From contig JACMZG010001908.1 in assembly GCA_018340805.1 (NCBI GenBank), positions 32,338,690-32,402,689 on the forward strand: a stretch of DNA of 64,000 nt. The letters are read 5' to 3'. The stretch is from Microvelia longipes (lineage: Eukaryota > Arthropoda > Insecta > Hemiptera > Veliidae). Both the position numbers and the translations under genes were made by a program. The number at the start of each line of letters is the position of its first letter. Positions within the stretch are counted from its first letter, which is position 1. The notes below the pieces were generated by a model. It did no database searches and was not told the DNA's origin. It saw only the letters and a program-made list of their open reading frames with translations. This document shows, in pieces, positions 48,421 to 61,319 of the stretch.

Positions 48421-48889
48421 AGCTCTACTCTAGAAAGTATTTTCTTCATTTGTGAGATGGCACATAGTGAAATAACATTGTTCTAGAATTATAAGGAAGT
48501 TTAAAACTAAGGCCCTAATGCCTCTGTGATCTATTCACTCGGCTTTGAACAATCGTTTTTCTTCTTCTTTTATTAAAAATTAAACCACTCCTAATTATAC
48601 CACATAATATACTTATGCGGCGAAAATCAGACACTCTTATCAGACTACAAGCATATACCTCTAATGTAGTCTGTTCCTACTACGACCAGCAGTTTAGAAC
48701 TATTCTTTATGTAGGTGAGGTTAATTCTTATGTTTGCTACTAAAATAAAATAACCCAACAGACCGGTGAAAGATATCTTAATTGTAATCCGTTCCATTCG
48801 TTATGAGAGTACCAAAATTATTTTGTTTCGTAAAAACTTCGAGTAGTTTGCTTTTTGTAGCATTGAAAAGTTTTTATAGAACATAAGTC

Positions 48890-49160
48890 CTCTTGATCAA
48901 GCCTGAGAGAAAAAACTTCAATTTAGTTATTATCTCCTTTCAATCTTTCCTAACTTGTGTTTTTTGTCCTTTACCATATTTAAATCTTCATATATTCTAC
49001 ACAGCTTGTAATCCTACTTTGTTCGCCCAATTTATTACCATTATCTTAACTTGTAATCCTAACGAATTATATTAGGGTAATTAATCCTTCTTTTTTTACC
49101 CAACTTTTTATCCTATAACTTACCCTATCCAACTTGTAATCCTAACCAATTGCACTCAAA
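48890..49160. other. C/T-rich unassigned DNA with ACTTGTAATCCTA repeats
   Basis: CTTGTAATCCTA occurs three times (49006, 49052, 49133), irregularly spaced. The open frame at 48893-49075 has no family features. Confidence 0.35.
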
Positions 49161-49664
49161 TTCCAACTCAACCTATTCCAAGTTATTTTTGTGAAGACAT
49201 TTTACCTTAACCTGGACACTGGTTACGAACTCTCTTCCTTATTATTTCCCTATCAATATTAACTTCAATGTACCTATTTTATTTGCTATTGCACAACTAA
49301 TATACTGTTCCTCTTATTTAAATTTTAAACGAATATTAATGACCGTATCATGGAAACTAAATTTGTTATTTTTATTTTATTTTTAATTTTAAAAATAGTT
49401 GTTTTCACTTGGATATTCACTTAACAAGTGCAGTCACGAACAGCGTTTTGAAAAATGATAATTATTTGCCTTTTGAAATAATTTAAACTTTGAAGTTACT
49501 TAAAAGGTATGGTCGTTTTCAAATACAATTAGAGGTATATAACAGCTACCTGAAAGATTATGGATCGTTGGTAATTAAAAGTGACTGGGATTAATGTCCA
49601 GTCAACTTGCTAAGTGAATGTTTTCAAAAGTAAACAGATTTTAATTATTGAAATACATTTTACT

Positions 49665-50212
49665 TTTCCTCTTTCTTCCTGTAAGTGTACAGGAAAAATA
49701 TTGTGTTTGCTATAACAATCCGAAACTGGGATTTCAGACGAATTATCCATTTTAGGCGAATTTAAGACTCTTTCAGTGGTTTTCACAAAGTTGTTCTCAA
49801 AGTTTGTATGTGTGTGTGTGTTATCATTGTAGCTCAGTGTGTTTAGGCTAGAGACTTGAAACTTGCACAACCAATTATTAGCTTTAGTAGTTCAATCCGG
49901 AAAATAATTGTTTTATGACGTCATAATCCTGGAATATCGATTTAGAAAACATTTCAAAAATTTATTAAACGCGAAAACTTTTTTTGATGAATTCGGAATT
50001 TAGCTTCTAGTGCCAAGTTTCATTTTCATTTCAGAATTAGTTTATTATTTTGTCAAAGTTTTTTATAAAAATCAAAATATAATTTTACTTCAAAATTGAA
50101 CGTAACAAGTAAGTATAAAAAGTTTCGTTTGAATACGGCGATTATGTCTGCGGGATTTGTTAGCTCATAAAAGTTAAGCTGTATTGAGTGAGGTCAGTGC
50201 CTGTATGAGTGA
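49665..50212 (+). repeat. repeat family A, part before the hAT insertion
   Basis: It begins CAGGAAAAATATTGTGTTTGC, and the usual order follows: ACTGGGATTTCA, GTGTGTGTGT, TAGAGACTTGAAACTTG, ATGACGTCATAAT and AAGTTAAGCTGTATTGAG. It is interrupted at 50212 by the hAT element and resumes at 52431. Confidence 0.85.
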
Positions 50213-50599
50213 CATGGGCGTAGCCAGGGGGGGGCAGGGGGGGCCCGGGCCCCCCCTAGCCGAGCAGGGTTGTTGCAAAAATTATATAAAACTATGGTTC
50301 AGGCAAGGAAAAACATTTTTTTTATAAAATTAATCTAAATTTTAATTTTATAAAATAATAATTAATTTTATAATTATTTATAATAATTTAGAGCTTAAAG
50401 GTAGCTTTGTCTTAAAAATTAAATTGTTTTTTTGGTTCGACGTATTAACTTTGTGGTTTTATTATTATTAATAAAAACGATATTTAGTTCAGTTCAGTTC
50501 AATAATAATTTATATTTTGTTTTAGGGGATTGTTTTTTGTTTTCCATTAAGACTATTTAAAAAAAATTGTTTTGATTTGTCCTCTAAGAGCTTTGTTTT

Positions 50600-51425
50600 T
50601 TAGCGAATTTCCTTTGGGAATAAAATTCGCTAATGGGATAGGCATCAGTTTCTTGTAAAAACACTATCTTTCGAACGGATATTTTTTAATCAAACTTGGT
50701 ACAAAAATCAACCTTTGGAGGACACAAACCCTATTGAAAACAAGGTTTTTGTAACATCATTAACCCAGTTTGCTGAGTCAGCAAAAGTTTCAAAAAATCG
50801 GCAAAATTCAGGGTTAATATTTTTCGCCGCAAAAAAGGTCAATGTATACGTTTTTTGAAACGCTGAATCAAATAAAACCGGTCCGAAGTCAATGCAACCA
50901 CTCTAAATGACCAAAAAGTCGGAAAAACCATTGTAAATTACCGGAAACCAAAATTTAGGTCGATAAAAAATAAATAATTCGAGTAGGGTGTCGTTTTCTA
51001 TGTATGTTTGGGCACAGAATCGAATGAAACCAGTCTGAAGTCAATACGACCACTCTAAATGACCAAAAAGTCGAAAAGCACAACAAATTACTGAAACCAA
51101 AATTACGGTTAATGAACAAAAATTTTGGGTAGGTGTCGTTTTCTATGTATTTTTGGGCGTCAAATCGATTAAATTTGGTCTGAAGTCGATACGGCCACTC
51201 TAAGTGATCATAATGTCAAAAAACGGTGGTTCATGCAGGAAAACCTAAATTTTGAACCCTAAATAACATATTTCAAGTGGGGAGTCGTTTTCCATGTTTT
51301 TTGGGCCTGTGTGTTGAATGGCAGTGGTCCGGAGTCGATACAATTACTCAAACTGTCTCCTGGGTTTAAATCCTGGTTGGGACAATATTCTTATCGTTTT
51401 TTTGCATAAAATAAGTTATAACTAC
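50600..51425 (+). repeat. dispersed repeat C inside the hAT element
   Basis: It matches 39080-39831 in order. Several blocks of the type CGACCACTCTAAATGACCAAAAAGTCG recur inside at about 120-bp steps (near 50900, 51045 and 51190), so C is itself built of tandem repeats. It ends with a tRNA B-box-like GGGTTTAAATCCTGG (51362-51376). Confidence 0.8.
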
Positions 51426-51432
51426 AAAATAA

Positions 51433-52164
51433 TTCTGGCGTGGTGGTCCGCATATCAGAAGATTTCCTTTGGTATGCGTGCTTCCTTGATTAACAACAAT
51501 CCTGGTAGGAACGTTAATTTTTATTCTTTTTTTACATTATATATGTATATAACTACTAAATAATTCTGGCGCGGTGATCCGCTGTCGGGCAAATTTCATT
51601 TAGAATACGTGTTTCCGTGCTCAACAACCCATTTCTTGCTTAAGGTTCCGGTTCATACTTCAGAACCTAAGCAGTTACTCAATTGTCAAGCTCTGCTCGT
51701 AATCATTTTGTCTGTTTTTTCAAAGGAAATGCGCAAAAACTTTTGAAAGATAACTGACTAAGCTTAAAGATAAGTAACTAAGCTTTAAACTATTTCAAAT
51801 AATAGTGCGTACTGCTAACTTTAGAGGCATAGTTTTGTACAACCAACTGGATAATTATGCGCATTTTCTTTGAAAAATACAGACAAAATGAGTTACGAGC
51901 AGTGATTGACAATTGAGTTACAGCTTAGGTTTTAAAGCATGAACCGGAACGTTAACCAAGAAATGGGGTTTTAAGCACAGATATACGCATTCTAAATTAA
52001 ATTTGCCCGACAGCAGACCACCGCGCCGAAATTATTTATTCAGTAGTTGTAAACTTATATAATGTAAAAAACTATAAAAATATCATTCAAACCAGAATTG
52101 TTTGTTAAGCACGAAAACACGCATCCAAAAGAATTCGCTCGAAATGCGGACCACCGCGCCAGAA
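51433..52164. mobile_element. foldback element B inside the hAT element
   Basis: It has the same nested palindrome as at 31371-32084. The outer ends TTCTGGCGTGGTGGTCCGCA and GCGGACCACCGCGCCAGAA enclose an inner pair at about 51562 and 52031. The adjoining C-B junction (ACTACAAAATAATTCTGGCG) also occurs at 39820-39840. Confidence 0.85.
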
Positions 52165-52190
52165 TTATTTAAAAAAAACCATAAACCTTA

Positions 52191-52394
<204 letters not shown>

Positions 52395-52430
52395 TGGCCC
52401 CCCCTAAAGGCAACCCTGGCTACGCCCATG

Positions 52431-52600
52431 ATGAGTGACCGGTAAAAAATAAAAAAAGATTATTTTATTTACTATCTATATGGACAAGCGAAGCGGGTAC
52501 GAAGTCTGTTGCAGTTTAATTTTAGCGATTCTTTAATTCTGAGGTTGAGCAAAGCAAGTCCGAAGTAGCGAGGAGAAGCATAGTAAATCCGATGTGGAAA
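52431..52600 (+). repeat. repeat family A, part after the hAT insertion
   Basis: It continues family A with CAAGCGAAGCGGGTACGAAG, AGCAAAGCAAGTCCGAAGTA and AAATCCGATGTGG, but then switches directly into foldback B at 52601. Confidence 0.8.
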
Positions 52601-53003
52601 GGAAATGCGCTAAAACCTTTAAGATAACTGACTAAGATTAAGATAAGTAACTAAGCTTTAAACTAGTGCAAATAATAGAGCGTACTTCTAATTTTAGAGG
52701 CATAGTTTGTGCAACCAACTGGATAGTTATGCGCATTTCCTTTGGAAAATACAGACAAAATGAGTTACGAGCAGTGCTTGACAATTGAGTAACTGCTTAG
52801 GTTCTAGAACCACGCAATGGGCATGGTTCTTGCATAAGCAAGAAAATGGTTGTTTAGCACGGAAACACGTATTCTAAATGAAATTCGCCCGACAGTGGAC
52901 CACCGCGCCGGAATTATTTATTTAGTAGTTGTAAACTTATATAAAAAGCACGGAAACACGCATCAAAGGAAATTCGCCCGACACGCGGACCACCGCGCCA
53001 GAA
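52601..53003. mobile_element. truncated foldback element B
   Basis: It begins in the inner part (GGAAATGCGCTAAAACC) and contains the right inner end (GACCACCGCGCCGGAA, ending 52914) and the right outer end (GACCACCGCGCCAGAA, ending 53003). The left half is missing, and the segment between the right ends is shortened. Confidence 0.75.
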
Positions 53004-53524
53004 TTTTTTCTTGTTAAACTCTTTCTCCAGACGTTTTTGTTCTTATCATTTTAGTTTTTTTGGTTGAAACCCGTCGGGATAGGCCATATTACTCTGATTC
53101 CCGATGTACTCAAAGGACGCTTATGTCTGATTAAAAATATTCATGGTCATACTTTCTTTTAAACTAAACCTATTGAGCAGTTTGGTAACTGATAAAAATT
53201 TAAATTTATTTGTTTAATGCAGCATTTGGTTTACCATCCTTGTACATACCTGTTTACCGAGTTTCTACAAGATAATTAACCTAAAATATTAAAAGTTTTT
53301 TTCTTTAAAAACTGTTAGTGTTAAATTAAACAAAATTTGTCAATTAATAATCTTGTTCGTTTAAATGAGCCTTTTAAATGTCAAGTGTTTTTAACACCAA
53401 TATATGTGTTAACATTTTTCAAAAATTTAACCTAAATTGATAAGGTTAATCAACAATTTAATAGATTAGTGTCTATATTTGCTTTCTTATTGTTATTATG
53501 TTTTAACATCTTATTTTAAAAAAT

Positions 53525-54145
53525 AATAGGGAACGGGGTACCTCGGAACTTTTCCTCACCATATCGGATTCGCTACTCTCATCCTCCCTACATCAGACTC
53601 GCTTTGCTCGTCCTCAAAGTATAAAAATCACAAAATTTTTACTGCAACTTGTCTTAGGATTTGCTTTCACCACAGGACTACGATCAATGCTGATTAACTT
53701 TCATGATCCAACAAAAACCATAGATATACTTGTTGTGTTGAAACGAAACTCAGTGTACATATTTATTACGTAACGTTATGTACTTGTACCAACTCAATTA
53801 AATAATTTAGTTTTTTTTTAAAAAAAGAACACAAGTAATATGATATAAATTAAACTAGTGCTGATAATGAGATGAAACTTAGCTCTTATATTACTCTTAT
53901 ACATGCATGTCACACCAATTTTTTTCAGAGTCATTATTGTAGGTATATGACGTCATAAAAAATATTTTTGGCATGTCACAACTAAACCTATAGACTAATT
54001 ATAACAAACACACACACACATTCAGACCGACAACTTTATAAAAATCACTTAAGAGGTCTTATAACACCTGAAACGGATAATTCTGGTGGCATCCCGGTTT
54101 CGGATTTTTTTACAAACAAAATACTTTTTTTTATATACCTACGGC
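53525..54145 (-). repeat. repeat family A, nearly full copy
   Basis: On the minus strand it reads from CCGAAACCGGGATGCCACCA, ATTATCCGTTTCAGGTG and GTGTGTGTGTTTG through a TGACGTCATA segment to AGCAAAGCGAGTCTGATG and GGAAAAGTTCCGAGGTACCC (53532-53551). Confidence 0.85.
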
Positions 54146-55084
54146 ATAAATAAGGAAAAGTATAAAAATAGCAGTTTTGAACTTGCATAATTTTACTCAT
54201 TCATGTAGACACAGCCATGTTTGAAAGTCACCACGTTTCTTAATATTTATAGGGATTAAATATACGGTGTACTAAAATGTTCGAGCAATATTAAACTTAA
54301 AACTTATGAAATTTTTAAGTTTTTTGTGACATAGTGACTCTTATAGAGACAATAGAGGTTTCATAGTTAGTTTGAAGTCAATACCATCATTAGAGTCATT
54401 GTTATCTGCCTGTATACTTAACTAAATACTCTTATTATCATAAATATCTTTCATTTGCATCATTCCGTCTTAAATCTTTAGATAGCCTTAGTTATGTATA
54501 TAAATATCTCATGTGTATAATTGTTATAAGTTTGAACATAATTGCATCTAATAAATATAATAATAATTAATATACATAATTTAACTGATAATTGTCATGT
54601 AAATATTCACTTAAAAAATAAATAATGCTTTGTAACGTTTTTCTATTTAGAGAATGTTCGTCAGAATGATGCTTATGAGATCGTCCGGACAGAGTTTTAT
54701 ATTAGAAAAAAATTAATTATGACAAGACATATATTGTGTCTTTTGTGCAAATTTATTATTACACGATCAATTTAATTAATTGTTTCTAATTAACTTAAAA
54801 ATCATCTATAAATTTGTGAATGTTTTATTGTCTGTTTTTTTATTACTATGTATCTAAATTATTTCCATTTATTTTCAATAAAGCCGTTTTGTGATTTTTT
54901 TTATTCTTTACTATTGTGATATTTATTTTTAATTTTCCTTTTTTTCATTATTTGTTTCAGGATTAATTATCATATCTTAAGTACTTGAGTAATCGCCCTC
55001 AGCATTTGAAATAGGTACTGTATAAGTTTTTATTCTTACTTACTTTAAGTTCCTCTTAGAAGTACTTATTGACTTATTCCTTTT

Positions 55085-55565
55085 TAAAAATATACGTATT
55101 AGATTAATTTATTTTTGAAATTTCGCATTAGATTAATTTTATCTTAAATATACGTACTGACCTATTTCTCATAAAAATAAGCATTTACTTTTTCCTTCTT
55201 AAAATAATATTATCTTTTATTTCCTTTTATTAATACGTATTGACTTATTTTTCTTAAAATATATGATCTATTTATTTCCTTTTATTGTATTGACTTATTT
55301 CTTCTTAAATAATATATTTATTTCCTTTTATAATACATATTGACTCTTCTTAAATAATATTGTCTATTTATTTCCTTTTATTAATACGTATTGACTTATT
55401 TCTTCTTAAAATAATATTATCTATTTATTTCCTTTTATTAATACGTATTGACTTATTTCTTCTTAAAATAATATTGTCTATTTATTTCCTTTTATTAATA
55501 CGTATTGACTTATTTCTTTTTAAAATTATATCATCTATTTATTTCTTTTATTAATACGTATTGGT
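55085..55565 (+). repeat. tandem repeat, 57-bp unit, about 8 copies
   Basis: The unit is CTTCTTAAAATAATATT, then CTATTTATTTCCTTTTATT and AATACGTATTGACTTATTT. Later copies (from about 55335) are nearly identical, and earlier ones are shortened. Since 57 is a multiple of three, one frame stays open and repeats every 19 residues, which explains the open frame at 55360-55554. Confidence 0.9.
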
Positions 55566-56054
55566 TTTAGTTCTTCTTTAATATCTCTAATTGACTATTC
55601 CCCTTAAATTCGATACAATACAAATATTTTTTCTTTTATACAGGAAGTATAATTATTTATTTATGTAGGCTAAGTTATATTTTCGGATACAAATTGGTCT
55701 TGGTATTCTTTGTAACCTTGACCGCTAAACCCGAGGGTCATTTCGGTCTTATAAATCTTGTTTGTTCTACCTTAAAACATTTTTTATTAGCAGGTTTCTA
55801 ATAATAAATTTGTCATTTAATAAAAATTAATTCACTATTGGCTTAAAAAATTACTAGGATTCTTATTTGTCTTTGTCTGTTAAAGTTGATTTTTGTAATA
55901 AGTCTGATATAGCTCATAATTTGACTCATAATATTATATGGAATAAAAAAATTATAATTTCTTTTTAATGAATGAGTTGTAAATAAAAATTCGAGAGCAA
56001 TGAGGTTTCATAGCGTAATTAGGTTAACTAATCCGGTATGAAGATGATTCTAAA

Positions 56055-56123
56055 ATTTTTGCAAATATCCTTTGAAAAATTCGCTAATGGATAACATGGA
56101 AGGAGTCGAAACAATATATATAT

Positions 56124-56155
<32 letters not shown>

Positions 56156-56520
56156 ATAATATATATATATTATATATATACATTATATATTATATAGTTT
56201 TGTTGTTTATAGAAATGCATACATAAATATACGTATGTAGTTCTAGACGTATTTTGTAAACACGCTATCTCTCGAACGTTTTATTCTTTTTTAACAGACT
56301 TAGTTCAAAAATCAACTTTGACGAACTAAAATCGTCATTAACCTAGTTTACTTTTTACCAAAAACCTAAAATACTGTTAGTAAAGATAAATTTCGTGAGG
56401 GTGTGTCGTTTTATGTTTTTGTGGACTTTGAGATGAATATATTGACACGACAGTCCAGAATCGGCACGAGCACTTACTCAGGGTGATCCAGGTTTGAATT
56501 CTGGTAAGGTCGATAATTTT
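56055..56520 (+). repeat. dispersed repeat C, shortened, with (TA)n insert
   Basis: It starts CCTTTGAAAAATTCGCTAAT and carries AACACGCTATCTCTCGAACG, GTGTGTCGTTTTATG and a B-box-like AGGTTTGAATTCTGG (56492-56506). A TA array (56116-56182) lies near its start. Repeat A follows directly, in place of foldback B. Confidence 0.7.
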
Positions 56521-56544
56521 GAATCGTTAGTTTTACTTTTTCTC

Positions 56545-57215
56545 ATTTAAACCGTATATAGGAAAAGTATTGTATTTGCCAAAAAATTCGAAACCGGGAT
56601 GTCATCGAAATTATCCATTTTAATTGGTTTTCCCGAAGTTGTCTATGTGTGTGTGTGTGTCTGTTATAATCGTAGCTTCCTAGTGTATTTATGCTAGAGA
56701 GTTGATACTTTGTACAAAAATCAGTCTATCGCTGTAGTTGTGCTGTTCAGAAAGTATTTTTTATGACCCACAAAAATTTACATAAATCATAACGCGGAAA
56801 AATAATGCGATCAGATTGAGATGTAGTACGCATGTTCTCATGTTTAAGAATAATATATGTGCTATATTTCATCTCATTAACAGCATTAGTTCAATTTTTA
56901 TGAAATGACTTGTGTTCGTTTTTTAAAAAATTAGAAAATAATCAAATTGAGTTGAAATTTGGTACGAGTATTTATTTTTACGTAATAAATAAGTACGCTA
57001 AGTTTTGTTTTAATATGACAAGTATAACTACGGTGTTTGTTGGATCATAAAAGTTAAGTAACATTGAGCGTGGTCAGTGCTGTACCGCTGAGAATTAAAC
57101 GAGTGAATTTACTATCTGAGGACGAACGAAGCGAGTCCGAAGTAGGGAGGATGAGCATAGCAAATCCGATGTGATAAGGAAAAGTTCCGAGGTACCCCGT
57201 ACCCGATTTTTTATT
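56545..57215 (+). repeat. repeat family A, full copy
   Basis: This is the clearest copy, from AGGAAAAGTATTGTATTTGCC through ATAATCGTAGCTTCCTAGTG to GAACGAAGCGAGTCCGAAGT and AGTTCCGAGGTACCCCGTAC. Both ends carry the same GGAAAAGT word. No protein, terminal inverted repeat or A-tail is visible, so its class is open. Confidence 0.9.
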
Positions 57216-57275
57216 GTTATTTTAACAACATAAGTTAATAATAATTACAAACAAAGCTTCATCACTACAAAATAA

Positions 57276-57585
57276 TTCTGGCGCTATGGTCCGCATGGTG
57301 GGTGAATTTCCTTTGAAATACGTTTTTGCTTTCAGTTTTTGTTACGTTTTTTTGCTTAAATAATGTGTGGAATGTCAAAAGGCTGAGCATAGTTTTGTGC
57401 AGCCAATGGGATGAAAATGTGTATTTTTCTTTGAAAATTCAGAAAATATTAAGTAACTTGTAGTAATGCTAGTGCAGATTAATATTAAGTTATTGGACGT
57501 AAACGTAATTAAAAACTGGATTGTTAAGCACGGAAGCATGAATTTCAGAGGAAATTCGTCCGGCATGCGGACCTCCGTGCTAGAA
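57276..57585. mobile_element. short foldback element B
   Basis: The ends TTCTGGCGCTATGGTCCGCA and GCGGACCTCCGTGCTAGAA enclose about 270 bp that lacks most of the inner palindrome. The minus-strand open frame at 57375-57599 lies inside it and is not a gene. Confidence 0.75.
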
Positions 57586-59275
57586 TTTGTTTTGTTCAAC
57601 TACTTCTAGCTTTAAATTGGAAAAACGATTTACTTTTTAGGTACTTTTCTAGGATTAAGTTTATGAAGAAGAAAGCATTTGACTTTATTCTTTATAAGAA
57701 AAATGTAATCTTTATCAAAGGCTAAGAGAACTGTTGTATCTAAACTTTTATCTTTTTTAGTTTTATACTTTATCGTCATTTTATCTCATAACCAGTGTAT
57801 TAAAAAAAAATAGTTTTTACTTGTATGAATTAAATTGCAATCTTCTAATTAGTGATGACTGATAGCAGGTATAGTACTGAGGATATTACTGTAGAAATGT
57901 AGAATACAACCAAGAACAAACAGTTTCACCCAAACAAACAAAAAATCTTTTAAAAAATACAATCACCGCTTCGTATAAATTTAATTTTCTTTTAATTTAT
58001 TACAACACTGAGTTTCAACGGTGATACAACTTTTACATTTTAACTTTAAAAATAGTTTACATTCATAGCCAAGCGTGAAAGCTATAAAAATAGATTTTTA
58101 TTTGTTTTTTGCAAACCAAATGTGTTAAAATGTGCCTCATGATATTTTTAAATAAAACCTCTATAAAGCTGAATTTATTTAGTGTTAGAGCCTGTCAGGT
58201 TAGTTGTAAATATAAGTCCGGTTTCACGATGGAAAATTGAGTTATTTAATAAAACCGAACCCCCTTCACTTGTTGAATCAAGCTACAATAATTCCCTTTA
58301 TTTAGGGATTTTCAAAATATAATTTTTTTCAAGATATAATTTTCTTTTTATAGCTGCCGACATTTTATGATTTTTCTTAATTAAATTTTAAATTATTAGG
58401 TTTTCCAATACCGGTTTGCTTATGAGCCCTTTGCTTAAACTGACTGGATTCTTTCCTGGTCTCTGGACATTTTATGTGAGGCGAAAAATATCATTTAAGA
58501 TCCGCTGTTTGTCGAAAAATCTAAAGCATTAATTTTAAGCTTGTTCAATATCAAGTAGTCGCTACAGATTCAATCCTAAATAAACAAGTAAAGATTCTAC
58601 TTATGATCCTAAATTTAATAAACGTATCTTTATTATTAATTGTTAAGTAATATTAAAAGTAGGCAACATATCAAGGGTTGGCTATAGCCTTTATTCTTCA
58701 ATCTCAGTTTTCTGTCAATAGGCAACTCAAAGGTAACCTGTAAGCTACCTTATGGGGAGGTTTTTGAGTTACCACCCCAAATCATTGTCAAAACATCTTA
58801 TCAAGAAGTGCATATAATATCTACTAGACAACTATAAAACTATATAATTTATACTTTACTACTTGGTCCCATCTTTTACAATAGGATTTTTCACATAAAC
58901 TGAATTTTATCAATGGAAAATAATAATTAAGACTTTATTTATTTTGAAATTAATATTAAAATAAAGTGTATATTTTATATATACACTTGTATATTTGGTA
59001 TATCAAAATCCAAAATTGCTTTACACTTAGAACAAATTTAGATAAACCAACTTTTTGTAAAATTCCCCGTATGGTAAGGGCACTGTTTATATTAGAAATT
59101 GAAGGCCTTATCACCGGTCAGTGATACCAACTTTGAAAAGTAACTACGGCTGTCTAATTGACGACGGTAGATCGGTAGAATCGGAACCAGATGCAATTTC
59201 GTGTTGCAACCTAATCTGGCTATGGAAATGGAATAAATCAAAGAGAGTAAATATTAAATAAAAATTACATGGATA

Positions 59276-59310
59276 AGAATATACACATTAGTATAAGATG
59301 TGTATATTCT
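59276..59310. other. 13-bp perfect stem hairpin
   Basis: AGAATATACACAT pairs with ATGTGTATATTCT around a 9-nt loop (TAGTATAAG). Confidence 0.5.
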
Positions 59311-59684
59311 TTGAGTCCTGGATCTTATGAAAATTCTGTACCAATATTAACTAAAACTAAAGCATAGTATATTTTATTATTTCAATCATTGTAAAATAAT
59401 GATCAATAGTCGTTTCATTTTGAGCGTATATAACGTATTTCGAAATGATGTATTTTATCTTATTTTATTGTAGTGATATAATAAACTTGGTTATAAGTAG
59501 CTGGCCTACCTTACAGCAACCTGCATTAAACTGGGTTACCCTGAAAGTATTGTATAAAAATACTTGACTTAAATAAAGTAGTTTATGCTTTTAGTTTTCA
59601 CTCATTTGTTTAAAAATGCTTAAGACTTAACAGTCTGTAAACGTTAATAAAATAGTCAGATATGAATTGTTTTAATGTAATGTA

Positions 59685-59751
59685 TTTACATTTTGACAAA
59701 GTTTACTTTGTCAAATGTAAATTTTTAACATACTTTTGAAAAAAGTATGTT
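59685..59751. other. two adjacent hairpins
   Basis: The first, TTTACATTTTGACAAAGT with ACTTTGTCAAATGTAAA (59685-59721), has one bulge. The second, AACATACTTTT with AAAAGTATGTT, spans 59727-59751. They are separated by only five bases. Confidence 0.5.
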
Positions 59752-60072
59752 TTTTCTGAAAGTTAGGTTGGCAAATATGTTTTAAACCTGTACTTATATA
59801 CTATAGTGGATCTGTTTTCAAAAATCCTCGCTGTAGCTGCCTGACAACTTAAGCGAATTTATTACAAACTTAAATGTCAATAGATAGTTATAATATAGTT
59901 ATCAATTAATTGGGTCTTATTGAGTATGACATAGGAGGGTGATAATGATTATTAAATATTATTAATTGCTCTAACTAAACCTAAGTTGTTTAGGCACTAA
60001 TTAGCTTTAATTCTTAATTAAGGACGGTCCTAGAGAAAGACCGTTTTTTCGTAACTTTTATACTTAAATAGC

Positions 60073-60204
60073 AGAGCCGGCTTTCGGCATGTCCTTTTAA
60101 CAGTGCCAAAGAGGAGAGTGCCCCAAGCCTTTAAAGGAGATTTCAGACAACATATAGTGACACCTCTCCGACGCTGTTGATGGGGCAAGCCAAAAGCTGG
60201 CTCT
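60073..60204. mobile_element. small inverted-repeat element (possible MITE)
   Basis: AGAGCCGGCTTTCGGC and GCCAAAAGCTGGCTCT are inverted at 14 of 16 positions and enclose 100 bp of GC-richer DNA. No target duplication was found. A similar end word occurs at 8193. Confidence 0.45.
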
Positions 60205-60784
60205 TTCGATTAAATTTAGATATTCTTGTGGAAAAGAAGGAATTCGTAGTGATCTTATAAGTAATCCATGGCACGGTAAGGAAGCAATGTAATTTATTAA
60301 ATTTCTATTTTATAATCTATTTCTGAACTTTTGTTCTGTCTACGCAGCAACTCTTTCTGCTTAAATAAGAAAAGGATTTTGTTATAAGCCACTACATTGG
60401 TTAAGGTCTAACAAATGTATTTTTAAATTAATTATAATTTGATGATGGTAATTATTTAACCTAATTTTGCTAAAATAATGAAGATATTAAGCACATTCTT
60501 ACTGTATTTAAATATATCTTTAAATTGAATAAGTTTATGCTTTCTAGTATATTAAATTTGTTTTAAAGAAATTCGCAGAAAACTAACTGGTTGAACTTGT
60601 AATCCCAGAGGGTAATAGCGAGAAGCAAGTACCGAGTTGAGAGTCTATATTTCTACCCTTGACACACTCGTGCTAGTATAGTGATTAATTTTACATTTTT
60701 CTAGTTTCTTATATAAGTAATGATAAAGTTCAATGACAACCTTAATGGTATTTTTATTGAAAACTTGTTAATATGTTTATTTTT

Positions 60785-61315
60785 TCTCCTTTATACCGTG
60801 GGAATAGGAAAAGTATTGTGTTTGCACTATACACCTCAAAGTGAAATTTTAATTGAATAATCCGTTTCAGGAGTTGTAAGACCTTCTGAGAGGTTTTCAT
60901 CAAGTTTTCTGTCTCTACGTGTGTGTATTTTATTATTGTAGCCACCAGTGAGTTTATGCGAGTGTTAAAACAATACAAACATTTTTTTCAGTTTTATTGC
61001 TATGTCTAGAAAATAATTGTTGACATCATTAACCGTCTTTGAAACACAAGTAAAGGATTGATTTGAGATTTGGTGCGTATGTATACCAAAGTAAGTTTCA
61101 TATATCATAATGATCATCAGCATAATTTTTATTATTGAATGACATGTATACGTTTAAAAAAAATCATTCGCGATGTCTGTAGGTGGATAGGTGATTGCTA
61201 GGAATAAAGCGGATGTTTCTACAGACTCGGAACGAGCAAAGCGAGTCCAAATAGTGAGTATAGTGAACCCGATAATTTAAGAAAAAAATTCGAGCTACCT
61301 CTTATCCGTTTTTTA
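60785..61315 (+). repeat. repeat family A, diverged copy
   Basis: It runs from AGGAAAAGTATTGTGTTTGC and AATAATCCGTTTCAGGAGT to GAACGAGCAAAGCGAGTCCA and GAGCTACCTCTTATCCG. The minus-strand open frame at 60754-60978 is part of it and is not a gene. Confidence 0.8.
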
Positions 61316-61319
61316 TAAC

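Larger units (their letters stand above)
57600..60070. other. gene-free AT-rich DNA
   Basis: No exon, tRNA or transposon was recognised. Inverted pairs occur at 58722-58775 and hairpins at 59276 and 59685. A GC-richer patch at 59090-59230 is unassigned. Confidence 0.4.
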
